Below the pieces are notes generated by a model, which was not told the origin of the DNA, made no database searches, and worked only from the letters and a program-made list of their open reading frames with translations. Source: an uncultured Eubacteriales bacterium (GTDB lineage Bacteria; Bacillota; Clostridia; Oscillospirales; Acutalibacteraceae). From it: DNA of 64,000 nt. The DNA lies in contig CAKTEU010000008.1 of assembly GCA_934552855.1 (NCBI GenBank), positions 1 through 64,000 on the forward strand, in the 5' to 3' direction. Positions 48,810-58,041 of this stretch are shown piece after piece; the stretch's first letter is position 1, and each line of letters opens with the position of its first letter. Position numbers and translations under genes: made by a program.

Positions 48810-49642
48810 TCCTGCACCCCCTTGTCAAGCTTGTTCTTAAGCTTTTTTTCGCCCCTTATCTGCGAAAGGTTCAAAGCAACAAGAAGCAAAAGTATGGTTG
48901 CAAAAATAATTGTTGAAAGTGCATACATATCCGGCGTTACACGCTTTTTTGTCATTGAAAAAATGCGAATCGGAAGCGTTTCAAACGATGGACCTTGAGT
49001 AAAGTAGCTGATTACAAAATCGTCAAGCGAAAGCGTGAACGACATCATAAGACCCGATGTGATACCCGTCATGATTGACGGAAGTGTAACTTTGAAAAAC
49101 GCCTGAACCGGAGTACAGCCGAGATCCATTGCCGCTTCGGGAAGCCTTGGATCCATTTGTCTGAGCTTCGGAAGAACCGAAAGAATAACATAAGGCAAAT
49201 TGAACGTTACGTGTGCGATGAGCATTGTTGAAAAGCCGAGCGTATCGGTTATGCCGACAAGTTTTCCGACAAAGACGAAAAGAAGCATCATGGAAATACC
49301 GGTAACGATTTCCGGGTTCATCATCGGAATGTTTGTCACGCTCATTGTTGTGCGCTTGATGATTTTGCTTTTCATTGAGTTGATTCCGACCGCCGCCGCA
49401 GTACCCATTATTGTTGCAATGAGCGAGGACGAAACGGCAAGAATCAATGTGTTAACAACGGCTTTAATTGTTCCCTCGTCATGAAGAAGCGAGGAATACC
49501 AGCGGGTTGAAAAACCGGTGAAAACGCTTGTGCTGACCGAAGCGTTGAATGAAAAGAAAATCATAACAATAATTGGCGCATAAAGGAAAAGCATGATGAG
49601 TGCAACATAAACCTTTGCAAGCGGAGTCATTTTTGTTCTCAT
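48806..49642 (-). CDS. potC: Spermidine/putrescine ABC transporter permease
   Basis: A 278-residue permease with six helices. The EAA loop that contacts the ATPase reads EAAMDLGCTPVQAFFKVTLPSI, and the N-terminal PLAKVYVALIMLFLYAPI start is typical of PotC. It pairs with PotB to form the channel. GGAGGTG precedes the ATG; starts and stops overlap by four bases on both sides. Confidence 0.95.
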   Translation of the reverse strand: MRTKMTPLAKVYVALIMLFLYAPIIVMIFFSFNASVSTSVFTGFSTRWYSSLLHDEGTIKAVVNTLILAVSSSLIATIMGTAAAVGINSMKSKIIKRTTMSVTNIPMMNPEIVTGISMMLLFVFVGKLVGITDTLGFSTMLIAHVTFNLPYVILSVLPKLRQMDPRLPEAAMDLGCTPVQAFFKVTLPSIMTGITSGLMMSFTLSLDDFVISYFTQGPSFETLPIRIFSMTKKRVTPDMYALSTIIFATILLLLVALNLSQIRGEKKLKNKLDKGVQE

Positions 49643-50466
49643 ATCAAAACACCTCCGTCGTCATCATCAGAAGTGAAGCGGTTCATAACCGCCATGCAGA
49701 TTACAATAAGGAACATCAAAACGAGCGAAAGCGCTGCGCCGAGGTTATAGTTGTTCGATGATTTGAACTGCATTTCAATAATATCGCCGATGAGGAAAAC
49801 GGTGTTTCCGCCAAGCTTTTTTGAAATATAAAACGTTGAAACCGACGGAACAAAAACCATTGTGAATCCAGAAGCAATTCCCGGAAGGCTCAGGGGAAGA
49901 ACAACCTTTCTGAGAACGGCAAGCTTGTTTGCGCCGAGATCCTCCGCCGCCTCAATAAGTCCGTGGTCAAGCTTTGCCATGATTGAGTAAAGCGGCAAAA
50001 TCATATACGGAATGTAGTTATACACCATTCCGAGAATGACCGCACCGTCGGTGTTTATCATTTTAAGGCTTGGAAGATGAAGCGCATTGAGCGCAGAATT
50101 GATGATTCCGGTGTCCTGAAGAAGAATCATCAAAGAGTAGGTTCTGATAAGAAGATTCATCCACATCGGAAGCATGACAAGCATCATCATTGTCCGCTGA
50201 ACGTTGAGTGAACTTCTTGCCATGATATAGGCAAGCGGATAAGAGATAACAAGGCTGATTATCGTTGCAACAAAGCCGAGCCAAATGGAGTTGAGCATGA
50301 TGTCGCCGTAATGCCCGATGTCCTTTATATATTCAAGCGAGAAGTTTCCGCTTGCGTCCGTCAGTGAGTAATACACAATAAAAATCAAAGGAACAACAAT
50401 GAAAATCGCTGCCCAAAGCATATACGGCGCAGCAATAATCTTTTTCGTAAGAGAAGTTTTGTTCAT
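49639..50466 (-). CDS. potB: Spermidine/putrescine ABC transporter permease
   Basis: A 275-residue permease with six helices and EAA loop EAAEDLGANKLAVLRKVVLPLS. IPYMILPLYSIMAKLD before the loop is typical of PotB. ATG 50466 fits GAGGAGG at seven bases; TTG at 50472 would also be in frame but overlaps that site. It begins two bases after the potA stop. Confidence 0.94.
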   Translation of the reverse strand: MNKTSLTKKIIAAPYMLWAAIFIVVPLIFIVYYSLTDASGNFSLEYIKDIGHYGDIMLNSIWLGFVATIISLVISYPLAYIMARSSLNVQRTMMMLVMLPMWMNLLIRTYSLMILLQDTGIINSALNALHLPSLKMINTDGAVILGMVYNYIPYMILPLYSIMAKLDHGLIEAAEDLGANKLAVLRKVVLPLSLPGIASGFTMVFVPSVSTFYISKKLGGNTVFLIGDIIEMQFKSSNNYNLGAALSLVLMFLIVICMAVMNRFTSDDDDGGVLI

Positions 50467-50468
50467 CG

Positions 50469-51593
50469 TCAATCCTCCTCTTCGGTGAGATCGGAAAGCT
50501 TTTCAAGTTCGTCACTGAACGAGCTGTAATCGCCGAACATTCCGGAATATTTACTTTTTTTCATAACGTGGATAGCATCGGGTTCAATTTCGATTCCGAT
50601 CTTCGTTCCTACGGGATAATAGTCGGTTGTTTGAATCATCCACTTGAAGTTTTGAATGTCAACAATCATTTCAAAGTGAACGCCCTTGAAAGTGTTTGAT
50701 GTGATAGTTCCGAGAATTGCGCCCTCCTTGACCGGAACAACGTCAACGTCCTCCGGACGGATAACGATGTCAACCGATTCGTTGACGGCAAAGCCTTTGT
50801 CAAGGCATTGGAATACAGCACCCGAAAACTTTGCCTTAAAGTCGTCAAGCATAACGCCGTCAAGAATATTGCTTTCGCCGATGAAGTCGGCAACAAAGGC
50901 GTTTTTCGGCTCGTTATAAATGTCAAGCGGTGTCCCTATCTGCTGAATTCTGCCTTCGTTCATAACAACAACACGGTCAGACATTGAAAGAGCTTCCTGC
51001 TGGTCATGAGTAACAAAGATGAAAGTTATGCCAAGACGTTTTTGAATGTTCTTGAGTTCAACCTGCATATCCTTGCGAAGCTTGAGGTCAAGGGCGGCAA
51101 GCGGTTCGTCAAGCAAAAGGACTCTCGGTTCAACGGCAAGCGCACGGGCGATTGCGACCCTTTGCTGCTGTCCGCCGGAAAGCGAGGCAACGTTCCTTCG
51201 CTGAAAACCTTTGAGGTTGACGAGCGAGAGCATTTCTTCAACCTTTTTGCTGATTTCCTTTTCCTTCATGCGCTTGTTGCGAAGGCCGAAAGCAACGTTT
51301 TCATAAACGTTCAAATGAGGAAAAAGCTGGTATCGCTGAAAGATTGTGTTAACCTGTCGTTTGTGCGGCGGAAGGTTGTTGATGTCTTTTCCTTCAAACA
51401 TAACTTTTCCGCTGTCGGCTTCAAGAAAGCCGGCGATAATTCGAAGCATTGTTGTTTTTCCGCAGCCGGACGGCCCGAGGAAGGTGATAAATTCCTTGTC
51501 CTTGATGTCGAGATCGATATTATCCAAAATAACCTCGTCGTCAAACGTTTTGGAAATGCCCTTGAGTGAGATGATTGTTGAATTGTCTTCCAT
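50469..51593 (-). CDS. potA: Spermidine/putrescine ABC transporter ATP-binding protein
   Basis: A 374-residue ATPase. Walker [11 protein letters not shown]-loop QRYQLFPHL, signature LSGGQQQR, Walker [12 protein letters not shown] and VTHDQQEA are complete; a C-terminal TOBE/MOI-like regulatory domain (about 265-374) follows. The ORF is open up to ATG 51662, but that lacks a ribosome site; ATG 51593 has AAAGGGG 12 bases upstream and begins with the usual start of PotA. If 51662 were used the protein would have 23 extra residues. First gene of potABCD, behind a terminator-bearing leader. Confidence 0.93.
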   Translation of the reverse strand: MEDNSTIISLKGISKTFDDEVILDNIDLDIKDKEFITFLGPSGCGKTTMLRIIAGFLEADSGKVMFEGKDINNLPPHKRQVNTIFQRYQLFPHLNVYENVAFGLRNKRMKEKEISKKVEEMLSLVNLKGFQRRNVASLSGGQQQRVAIARALAVEPRVLLLDEPLAALDLKLRKDMQVELKNIQKRLGITFIFVTHDQQEALSMSDRVVVMNEGRIQQIGTPLDIYNEPKNAFVADFIGESNILDGVMLDDFKAKFSGAVFQCLDKGFAVNESVDIVIRPEDVDVVPVKEGAILGTITSNTFKGVHFEMIVDIQNFKWMIQTTDYYPVGTKIGIEIEPDAIHVMKKSKYSGMFGDYSSFSDELEKLSDLTEEED

Positions 51594-51710
51594 TGTCGAT
51601 ACAGACCCCTTTCCCTGCATAGCACCGAATAACCGGAGGTTAATTTGATTTTTGTGTGCCATACGCGCTCGAGTTAAATATTATGAATCCCCGCAAAAAA
51701 CGTTTTGAAA

Positions 51711-51862
51711 ATAAAAAAGACCGCCGTGAGAACTTCCGCCTGACGGACGTGTTCCCTCGTCGGTTACCACGGGTATATTAAGCGATGCCGCACGGCATCT
51801 ACAAAACATACGGTGAACTTCAAATTAACGGCAAATAAAATAAGCCGCAGGAATTCATCGCT
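51711..51862 (-). promoter_or_regulatory. Riboswitch-like leader with intrinsic terminator before potABCD
   Basis: Minus strand transcript. AGCGATG at its 5' end (51856-51862) can pair with CATCGCT (51781-51787), but the latter also forms the perfect hairpin GATGCCG-TG-CGGCATC (51784-51799). Downstream, a long stem (51751-51764 with 51720-51733; ACCGACG/CGGCGGT plus GGGAAC/GTTCTC) ends in CTTTTTTATTTT: a strong terminator before potA. Mutually exclusive stems plus a terminator are the architecture of transcription attenuators. I cannot match it to a known family. Confidence 0.6.
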
Positions 51863-51865
51863 AAC

Positions 51866-51894
51866 AATATAAAGCAAAATTCTCCAAATGTCAA
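51866..51894 (-). promoter_or_regulatory. Promoter of the potABCD operon
   Basis: Minus strand TTGACA (51889-51894), 17-base spacer and TATATT (51866-51871), placing the start near 51859. Confidence 0.8.
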
Positions 51895-51931
51895 CAGTTT
51901 TTGAGAAAATAATCGCACGGCATTTTAATGC

Positions 51932-51960
51932 TTGATTTTTTTGCTTTGCGGTGATAAAAT
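51932..51960 (+). promoter_or_regulatory. Promoter of the DtxR-family regulator gene
   Basis: TTGATT (51932-51937), 17-base spacer and TAAAAT (51955-51960), divergent from the pot promoter. Confidence 0.65.
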
Positions 51961-51998
51961 GAAAGGCAAAGTTATAAAAAACGAAAGGGGCGGTTTTA

Positions 51999-52382
51999 AT
52001 GCATTTGCAGGAATCGGGCGAAATGTATCTTGAAACGATCCTCATCCTTTCAAAGGAGCAAACATCGGTCCGCTCGCTTGACGTTGCGGATTATATGGGC
52101 TTTTCAAAGCCGAGCGTCAGCCGTGCCGTCGGTCTTCTCAAAAGCGGCGGATACATTGTTGTTGACGGCAACGGATATATTACTCTTACCGAAGAGGGAA
52201 GACATGTTGCGGAAAAAATTTATGAACGTCATACGGTTATGACGGAAATTCTCGTTCGCCTCGGTGTCAGCAAAGAAACTGCGCTTGAAGATGCTTGCAA
52301 AATGGAACACGTCATCAGCGACGAATCGTTTGAGGCAATTAAAAAACACGTTAAAAAACTGCCTTCGGAAAATAAGGCATAA
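51999..52382 (+). CDS. DtxR/MntR family metal-dependent regulator
   Basis: A 127-residue regulator: winged helix (about 5-65, recognition segment FSKPSVSRAVGLLKSGGYI) and a helical metal-binding dimerisation domain (about 66-127). Ligands of the DtxR type are visible in CKMEHVIS (Cys, Glu, His, about residues 104-109); the first-helix Asp/Glu pair of MntR is only partly kept (EMYLE). It lacks the SH3-like third domain, as in MntR. Likely senses Mn2+ or Fe2+. Targets are not evident here; it is divergent from potABCD. AAAGGGGCGG precedes the ATG. Confidence 0.88.
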   Translation: MHLQESGEMYLETILILSKEQTSVRSLDVADYMGFSKPSVSRAVGLLKSGGYIVVDGNGYITLTEEGRHVAEKIYERHTVMTEILVRLGVSKETALEDACKMEHVISDESFEAIKKHVKKLPSENKA

Positions 52383-52414
52383 AACGCTAAAAACAAAAAT
52401 TTCAATTCTAAAAT

Positions 52415-52470
52415 AAAAGCTATAATTCACAGCACATATTTTTAACGCTGTCTGTGAATTATAGCTTTTT
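52415..52470. terminator. Bidirectional terminator between convergent genes
   Basis: A perfect 18-bp stem (52415-52432 with 52452-52469) flanked by A and T tracts. Confidence 0.9.
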
Positions 52471-52479
52471 GCTTTTTAA

Positions 52480-53970
52480 TTAAAACGTTCCTTCTTTGAT
52501 ATAGACATACAAAAGCTTCGGAATCATTTTGAGGAATGTGAAAAGCCATTCGCCGAACGCATATTCTGCAAGCGAAAGGAAGGAGGGAGCAGCGCCGAGT
52601 CCGTATTTTAAAACCGAGGTTTTGTTTTCGCCTGTATACGACGGAACGTTTTTACCCGTTTCCTTTTTTAGTGTGAGAGAATCGATTTTTGTCACAACAT
52701 CGTTTTGGTTTTCGTCCTTTTTGTCCGCAAGGATATATGCGTCAAGCGTGAGTGTTCCGCCGTTTACGGCAATGTTTGAAAAACAGCCGCCAACGTTGGT
52801 TTCCTTTGTGCTGTTCCAATCTTTTCCGTTCCAGTAATTTGCCCAGCCGTTTTTTTGAACCGTGAGCGCATCAATGAAAGATGTGTCAAGAAAGTAATCA
52901 GCAAGGAAGGAGCGAACCTGATAACGCTTTGCGCCCGCCGTTCCCGAAAGAACATAGGTTGTGCCATTTTCGGAAAGCTTGTTGTCGCAAAGCTTTTTCG
53001 TTCTCAAATACATATGGTCGTGACCGGAAAAAACAATGTCGGCGTTGCCTTTGTCAAGCACTTCGGTAAGTGCCTTTTGAAGATAAAGTGCGTCCGGCCA
53101 TTTCCCGTCCTTACCGAGCGTATAGGGCGATTTGTGCATGAAAACAATTTTCCAATCACGGTCGGTTGAATTGAGGTCGTTCAAAAGCCATGAAAGCTGA
53201 GCCTTTGAAACCGAAAGCATATCGTTCGTGTTGAGGACTGAAAAATGAGCGTTGCCGTAATCAAATGAGTAATTCACTCCGTTGAGGTTTTGAACGCTTT
53301 CGCTTGTGTCAAGGTTGAACATATTATCAAACCAGTGCCAAACTCCGAGTCCGTCATGATTTCCGGCAACGGGTGCAAGGGTGATTTCTTTATTCAGTTT
53401 TTTGAACGCTTCGTCATAAAGATCCCATTCTTCGTTGTTGCAATCGTCCGTAAAATCGCCGAGGATTGCAACAAAATCGGCGTTCGGATTTTGCTCAAGT
53501 GCTTTTGAAAGCACGGCTGCACCCATTTCAAATTCTTCCTTTTCGTCCGACTGAACGTCAGCGATTGCAATGAAGCTTACGGAAGAATCTTTGTTGTCGG
53601 TTGAAAACGAGCCTTCCTCACTCCAAACCGAGCCGTTTCCGACTTTGTATGTATATTTTACGCCGCTTTCAAGGTCTGAAACGGTGACTTTGTGAAAGTA
53701 ATTTCCCTCCCATTCTTCACAAACCGGAGAGGAAAGGTTAAGCGAAGCGGAGATGTCTTTTCCGTCTTTAAAAATTTTTACAACGGAATCGGTTTTGTTT
53801 TTTGTGTACCAGCAAAAGCCTCGTGAAGAAGCCGTATCGCCGTTGACGCACACGCTGAGCCTTGAAACGGAAAAATCTTTTTCTCCCTCACCAAAAGCAA
53901 AGGCGGAAAGGGAAAAAATCATTGAAAGGCAAAGAACGAGTGAAACGGACTTTAAAAAAAGCTTTTTCAT
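52480..53970 (-). CDS. Exported metallophosphoesterase (purple acid phosphatase-like)
   Basis: A 496-residue secreted enzyme. Signal peptide (about 1-25), an Fn3-like purple acid phosphatase N-terminal domain (about 35-125), then the calcineurin-like core: IADVQ, GDFTDD, GNHD, the KIVFMHKSPY segment and FSGHDHMY supply the dinuclear metal ligands. A hydrophobic C-terminal helix (about 470-490) may anchor it. It would release phosphate from organic esters outside the cell. ACAGGAGA precedes the ATG. Substrate unknown. Confidence 0.9.
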   Translation of the reverse strand: MKKLFLKSVSLVLCLSMIFSLSAFAFGEGEKDFSVSRLSVCVNGDTASSRGFCWYTKNKTDSVVKIFKDGKDISASLNLSSPVCEEWEGNYFHKVTVSDLESGVKYTYKVGNGSVWSEEGSFSTDNKDSSVSFIAIADVQSDEKEEFEMGAAVLSKALEQNPNADFVAILGDFTDDCNNEEWDLYDEAFKKLNKEITLAPVAGNHDGLGVWHWFDNMFNLDTSESVQNLNGVNYSFDYGNAHFSVLNTNDMLSVSKAQLSWLLNDLNSTDRDWKIVFMHKSPYTLGKDGKWPDALYLQKALTEVLDKGNADIVFSGHDHMYLRTKKLCDNKLSENGTTYVLSGTAGAKRYQVRSFLADYFLDTSFIDALTVQKNGWANYWNGKDWNSTKETNVGGCFSNIAVNGGTLTLDAYILADKKDENQNDVVTKIDSLTLKKETGKNVPSYTGENKTSVLKYGLGAAPSFLSLAEYAFGEWLFTFLKMIPKLLYVYIKEGTF

Positions 53971-54064
53971 TTTTTGTTTTCTCCTGTTTTGTTTTTAAAG
54001 TTTTTATAATTATAAATCTTCTTGTGCTTCAAAGTCAACCGAAACAAAGCAAAATAAAAAACAT

Positions 54065-54093
54065 TTGCCAATTTTGCGTTTATACTGTATAAT
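54065..54093 (+). promoter_or_regulatory. Promoter of the acyltransferase/DUF6320 genes
   Basis: TTGCCA (54065-54070), 17-base spacer, TATAAT (54088-54093). The motif ACTGTATAATA is repeated 26 bases later, giving a second TATAAT. Confidence 0.6.
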
Positions 54094-54150
54094 AACTTGG
54101 TTAAGACTGTATAATAGAGAATTTATATATATATCGAGGTCGGTTTTTCT

Positions 54151-55422
54151 ATGAAAAAAAACAAATTTGAATGGTTTAAGCTTGATAATGCGGCAAAAAT
54201 TTTTCCCGGCCAAAACTCAAAAACATGGTCAAACGTTTTCCGTGTCGGCGTTGAACTGAAAGAAGAGGTTGATCCGCTTCTTCTCAAAAAAGCACTTTTC
54301 AAAACGCTTTTAAGAATGCCGTGTTTTGATGTTCGCATAAGAGCAGGCTTTTTTTGGTACTACTTTGAAAAAAACCCGAATGACCCGGTTGTTCTTGAAG
54401 ACGTTAAAAATATATGCTATCGTGTTAAATTCAAAGAGAACGGCGGTTATCTTTTTCGTGTGTTTTATCACGGAAAGCGCATTGCCGTTGACATTTATCA
54501 CGCAATTTCGGACGGCTACGGCAACACTGCTTTTGTTTCCACCCTTGTTGCACAGTATCTTCGCCTTAAAGGTTATGACATTCCGAGCGGAAAAATGGTT
54601 CTTGACCTTAATGATGAACCCAATGAGGATGAAATGTATGACGCATACACACGCTTTGCTTCTTCAAAGGCTTCTTATAACCGGCGTGACAAGGCGGTTT
54701 ATCATGCGGTTGGAACAAAAACCGGAAAGCATATGTGCAATTACACCGTCGGCATAATGCCTTTTGAAGAAATTCACAAAATTTCAAAAAGCTTCGGTGT
54801 TACGGTAACGGAATTTTTCGCCGCAATGCTTATGGATATTCATTATCAAAAGCAAAAAAAGGAAAAGAAAAAGCAAAAAGAGGTTTCCGTTCAGATTCCG
54901 GTCAATCTTAGAAAGTTTTTTCCCACAAATACGCTTCGCAACTTTGTTCTTTGCCTTCGTGTAAAAATGAATCCGAATATGGGAGACTATACATTTGAGG
55001 AAATTTTGAAGCTTGTTTCGCTTCAGCTTCGGCTTGTTAACGAAGAAAAAACCGTTAATTCAATGATGACGCAAAATCTCAAGATTGAAAAAAATCCGTT
55101 TGCAAAGTTTTTTCCTTTGTTCATCAAAAATCTTTCCGTCGGTCTGACTTTTCTCATCACCGGCGAACAAACAACAACCGCTCTGCTTTCAAACATCGGA
55201 CCGGTCAATATCCCAGACGAAATGAAGGAACACATTGAAAAATATATGTTTTTCACAGGTCCCGGAAAGCTCAACGGCGCAAGGTGCGGCGTAATAACGC
55301 TTGACGATAAGCTTGTTTTTACGTTCTCAAACTGTTATGACGAAACCGACATTGAACGTGAGTTTTTTACAAGGCTTGTCAAGATGGGCGTTCACGTCAA
55401 AATTGAAAGCAACCGAGACTGA
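54151..55422 (+). CDS. Condensation/alcohol acetyltransferase-like protein
   Basis: A 423-residue protein of the CoA-dependent acyltransferase superfamily (condensation domains, alcohol acetyltransferases, PapA-type). The catalytic HxxxDG signature appears as YHAISDGYG (His near residue 116). A middle Lys-rich helix (QKQKKEKKKQKE) precedes VQIPVNLRKFF, the usual position of the floor loop, and SNIGPVNIP matches the latch-like segment. No carrier protein or synthetase is nearby, so it is a stand-alone acyltransferase. It is followed by a DUF6320-like membrane gene. The ribosome site (CGAGGTCGG) is fair. Confidence 0.75.
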   Translation: MKKNKFEWFKLDNAAKIFPGQNSKTWSNVFRVGVELKEEVDPLLLKKALFKTLLRMPCFDVRIRAGFFWYYFEKNPNDPVVLEDVKNICYRVKFKENGGYLFRVFYHGKRIAVDIYHAISDGYGNTAFVSTLVAQYLRLKGYDIPSGKMVLDLNDEPNEDEMYDAYTRFASSKASYNRRDKAVYHAVGTKTGKHMCNYTVGIMPFEEIHKISKSFGVTVTEFFAAMLMDIHYQKQKKEKKKQKEVSVQIPVNLRKFFPTNTLRNFVLCLRVKMNPNMGDYTFEEILKLVSLQLRLVNEEKTVNSMMTQNLKIEKNPFAKFFPLFIKNLSVGLTFLITGEQTTTALLSNIGPVNIPDEMKEHIEKYMFFTGPGKLNGARCGVITLDDKLVFTFSNCYDETDIEREFFTRLVKMGVHVKIESNRD

Positions 55423-55479
55423 TTTTTTTTAATATTTCAATTTAAGGAGGAGACGGCAAAGGCCGTTAAAAGATAAATC

Positions 55480-56196
55480 ATGTCATACTGTGTAAATTGC
55501 GGTGTTGAACTTGACAAAAGCGCAAAAAAATGTGCTCTTTGCGGAACACCGGTGATTAATCCGAACGAAACAAAAAAAGAAACTCAAGAAGAACCGACAC
55601 CGTTTTCGGAAAAACCTTTTTATCCCGCAGAAATCAAACGCCGCTTTGTTGCTTATGTCATAACAATGGTTATGCTCATTCCAAACATTGTTTGCACTTT
55701 TATAAACGCCTTGTTTTTGAAGGACGGCTTTTGGTCGTTTTATATCAGCACAACATCGCTTCTTTTGTGGGTTGTTTTTGTTTTTCCGTTTTTCACAAAA
55801 AAATTCAGGCCGTATCTCATGTGGTTTTTTGACACGGTCGCAGTCGGCGCATATGTTTTCTTTTTCTTTGTCATGGGCTATGAGGGCAAAAAGGCATGGT
55901 TTTTCAATGTTGCGCTGCCAATCATTCTTTGCGTTTCCGCTCTTACGCTGATTTATATGATTTGGGTCAAGCACAAAAAAAGGCATTGGGTGCTGAAATT
56001 TTTGTTTATCACGGCCGAAACCGCCGTTTGTTCGTTCTTTTGCGGCTCGGTGCTCGGTGTCAATTACGGCATTGAATATGCTTTTGAAATCGGCATGATT
56101 ATTTTTGTCTGCTGCCTTGCACTGACCGGATTTTTGGCATACTGCTATTTCAGTAAGCATATGCGTGCGTGGCTTTCAAAAAAATTCTTTGTTTAA
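55480..56196 (+). CDS. DUF6320-like zinc-ribbon membrane protein
   Basis: A 238-residue protein: a zinc ribbon at the start (CVNCG...CALCG, residues 4-22), a short linker, and six transmembrane helices (about 50-230). It resembles DUF6320 proteins that, from memory, accompany alcohol-acetyltransferase-like genes. Function unknown; perhaps it helps the acyltransferase work at the membrane. The GGAGG (55446-55450) is about 30 bases before the ATG, with a hairpin ACGGC-AAAG-GCCGT between them; a stop at 55474 excludes an earlier start. Confidence 0.75.
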   Translation: MSYCVNCGVELDKSAKKCALCGTPVINPNETKKETQEEPTPFSEKPFYPAEIKRRFVAYVITMVMLIPNIVCTFINALFLKDGFWSFYISTTSLLLWVVFVFPFFTKKFRPYLMWFFDTVAVGAYVFFFFVMGYEGKKAWFFNVALPIILCVSALTLIYMIWVKHKKRHWVLKFLFITAETAVCSFFCGSVLGVNYGIEYAFEIGMIIFVCCLALTGFLAYCYFSKHMRAWLSKKFFV

Positions 56197-56205
56197 GGAA
56201 AAATT

Positions 56206-57996
56206 ATGGATAAATACACTGCGCTTGAACGCTTTTTCGGTTATAAAACCTTTCGTCCGGGGCAGGAGAACCTTATAGACAGCATTATTCTGGGGCGTGA
56301 CACACTCGGAGTTATGCCGACCGGCGGCGGAAAGTCAATCTGTTTTCAAATTCCGGCGCTTTGCCTTGAGGGTGTTACGATTGTTATTTCTCCGTTGGTT
56401 TCGCTGATGAAAGACCAGGTTTCCGCACTTTTGCAAAACGGAATTCCTGCGGCATTCGTCAACCGCACGCTGAGCGACGAAACAATCAGAAAAACCTATC
56501 GTGCGGCTTTGAGGGGCGATTACAAAATTATTTATGCTGCGCCCGAAAGGCTTTCTTCAAGAACTTTTTGCGAAATGTGTTCAATGCTCAAAGTTTCGCT
56601 TGTTTGCGTTGATGAAGCGCATTGCGTTTCACAGTGGGGACACGATTTCAGACCGAGCTATCTTCAAATTAAAGATTTCATCCTTTCATTTGAAAAACGA
56701 CCGGTTGTTTGCGCTTTTACCGCAACGGCGACCGAGAGAGTGAGAAAGGACATTGAAAAGCTTCTTTCGCTTCAAAGGCCGTTTGTTTCCGTTATGGGTT
56801 TTGACCGCCCGAATCTTTATTTTGAAGTCAGAAAACCGCTCAATAAATATACCGAACTCAAACGTTTTCTTGACCTTTTTGCAGGAAAAAGCGGTATAAT
56901 CTACTGCGCAACAAGAAAAAAGACAGATGAGCTTTTTGACGTTCTTTCCGCCGAAGGCTATAACATAACAAGATATCATGCAGGGCTTTTAAAAGACGAA
57001 AGAAAGCGCAACCAGGAGCTTTTTTCCGACGATATCAAAGATATTGTTGTTGCAACCAACGCTTTTGGAATGGGTATTGACAAAAGCAATGTTTCGTTTG
57101 TGATTCATTACAATATGCCCGGCGACCTTGAAAGCTATTATCAGGAAGCCGGAAGGGCAGGAAGAGACGGTTCACCCGCCTTTTGCATTCTTCTTTATTC
57201 GGGTGAGGATATTGCCGTTCAGAGATATTTCATTGACAATGCGGAAGAAAACGACGAACTGTCCCGTGCCGAAAGGCTGATTATAAGGCGTAATCGACTT
57301 AAAAAGCTTGGAACAATGATTGAATATTGCGAGCAAAAAAACTGCCTTCGTGAATTTATGCTTTCCTATTTCGGTGAAAAAGCACCCGTTCGGTGCGAAA
57401 ACTGTTCGTCCTGTCTCGGTGCAATTCGTTCGGTTGATGTCACGGTTCAGGCGCAAAAGGTTCTTTCCTGCGTTTCAAGAGTGAAGGAAAGGGAAAATAT
57501 CGGTGTTGTTTCTTCTATTCTTCGGGGTGAAAAAAACGAATATATCACCGAAAAAGGCTACGACCTGCTTTCAACTTTCGGTTTGCTCAAAGAAAAAAGC
57601 AAAGAGGATACCGACGAGTTTATTACATATCTTTTAAAAACCGGTTGCCTTTTTGAAGATGATAAAAAGTTGCTTCATCTCACGGCAAAGGCAAGGGGCA
57701 TACTTTTTCGTTCGGTAAAAATCAGACGAAAAGCAGCGGCCGAAAAAGAAAGCGGAAAAACCGATTTTCTGCTTCTTTCAAAGCTTGAGGAACTGAGAAA
57801 AAAGATTGCTTTGAAAGAGAGCATTCCGCCGTTTACGGTTTTCACCGATGCAACGCTTCGTGCAATGGCGAAAGTAAAACCGCAGTCAAAAGAGGAACTT
57901 GCGGTTATTCCCGGTGTTTCGCTTTTGAAAGCGAAAAAGTACGGCTCGGCTTTTTTAAAGCTTATTGCCGAAAATATTGAAAACGGCGGAAAATAA
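56206..57996 (+). CDS. recQ: RecQ family ATP-dependent DNA helicase
   Basis: A 596-residue 3'-5' helicase. Motif 0 FGYKTFRPGQ, Walker A TGGGKS (about residue 43), DEAH with WGHDFRPSY, FTATATERVR, and motif VI QEAGRAGRDG form the helicase core. The RecQ zinc domain (CEQKNCLREFMLSYFG and CENCSSC) and RQC follow, and a C-terminal HRDC domain (about 520-596) closes the protein. It unwinds recombination and replication intermediates. AAGGAAAAATT is a modest ribosome site. First gene of a repair/stress cluster. Confidence 0.95.
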   Translation: MDKYTALERFFGYKTFRPGQENLIDSIILGRDTLGVMPTGGGKSICFQIPALCLEGVTIVISPLVSLMKDQVSALLQNGIPAAFVNRTLSDETIRKTYRAALRGDYKIIYAAPERLSSRTFCEMCSMLKVSLVCVDEAHCVSQWGHDFRPSYLQIKDFILSFEKRPVVCAFTATATERVRKDIEKLLSLQRPFVSVMGFDRPNLYFEVRKPLNKYTELKRFLDLFAGKSGIIYCATRKKTDELFDVLSAEGYNITRYHAGLLKDERKRNQELFSDDIKDIVVATNAFGMGIDKSNVSFVIHYNMPGDLESYYQEAGRAGRDGSPAFCILLYSGEDIAVQRYFIDNAEENDELSRAERLIIRRNRLKKLGTMIEYCEQKNCLREFMLSYFGEKAPVRCENCSSCLGAIRSVDVTVQAQKVLSCVSRVKERENIGVVSSILRGEKNEYITEKGYDLLSTFGLLKEKSKEDTDEFITYLLKTGCLFEDDKKLLHLTAKARGILFRSVKIRRKAAAEKESGKTDFLLLSKLEELRKKIALKESIPPFTVFTDATLRAMAKVKPQSKEELAVIPGVSLLKAKKYGSAFLKLIAENIENGGK

Positions 57997-58041
57997 TGAT
58001 ATAATACTTCATTACTGTTTTTATGAAAGGAGCAAAAGCAA

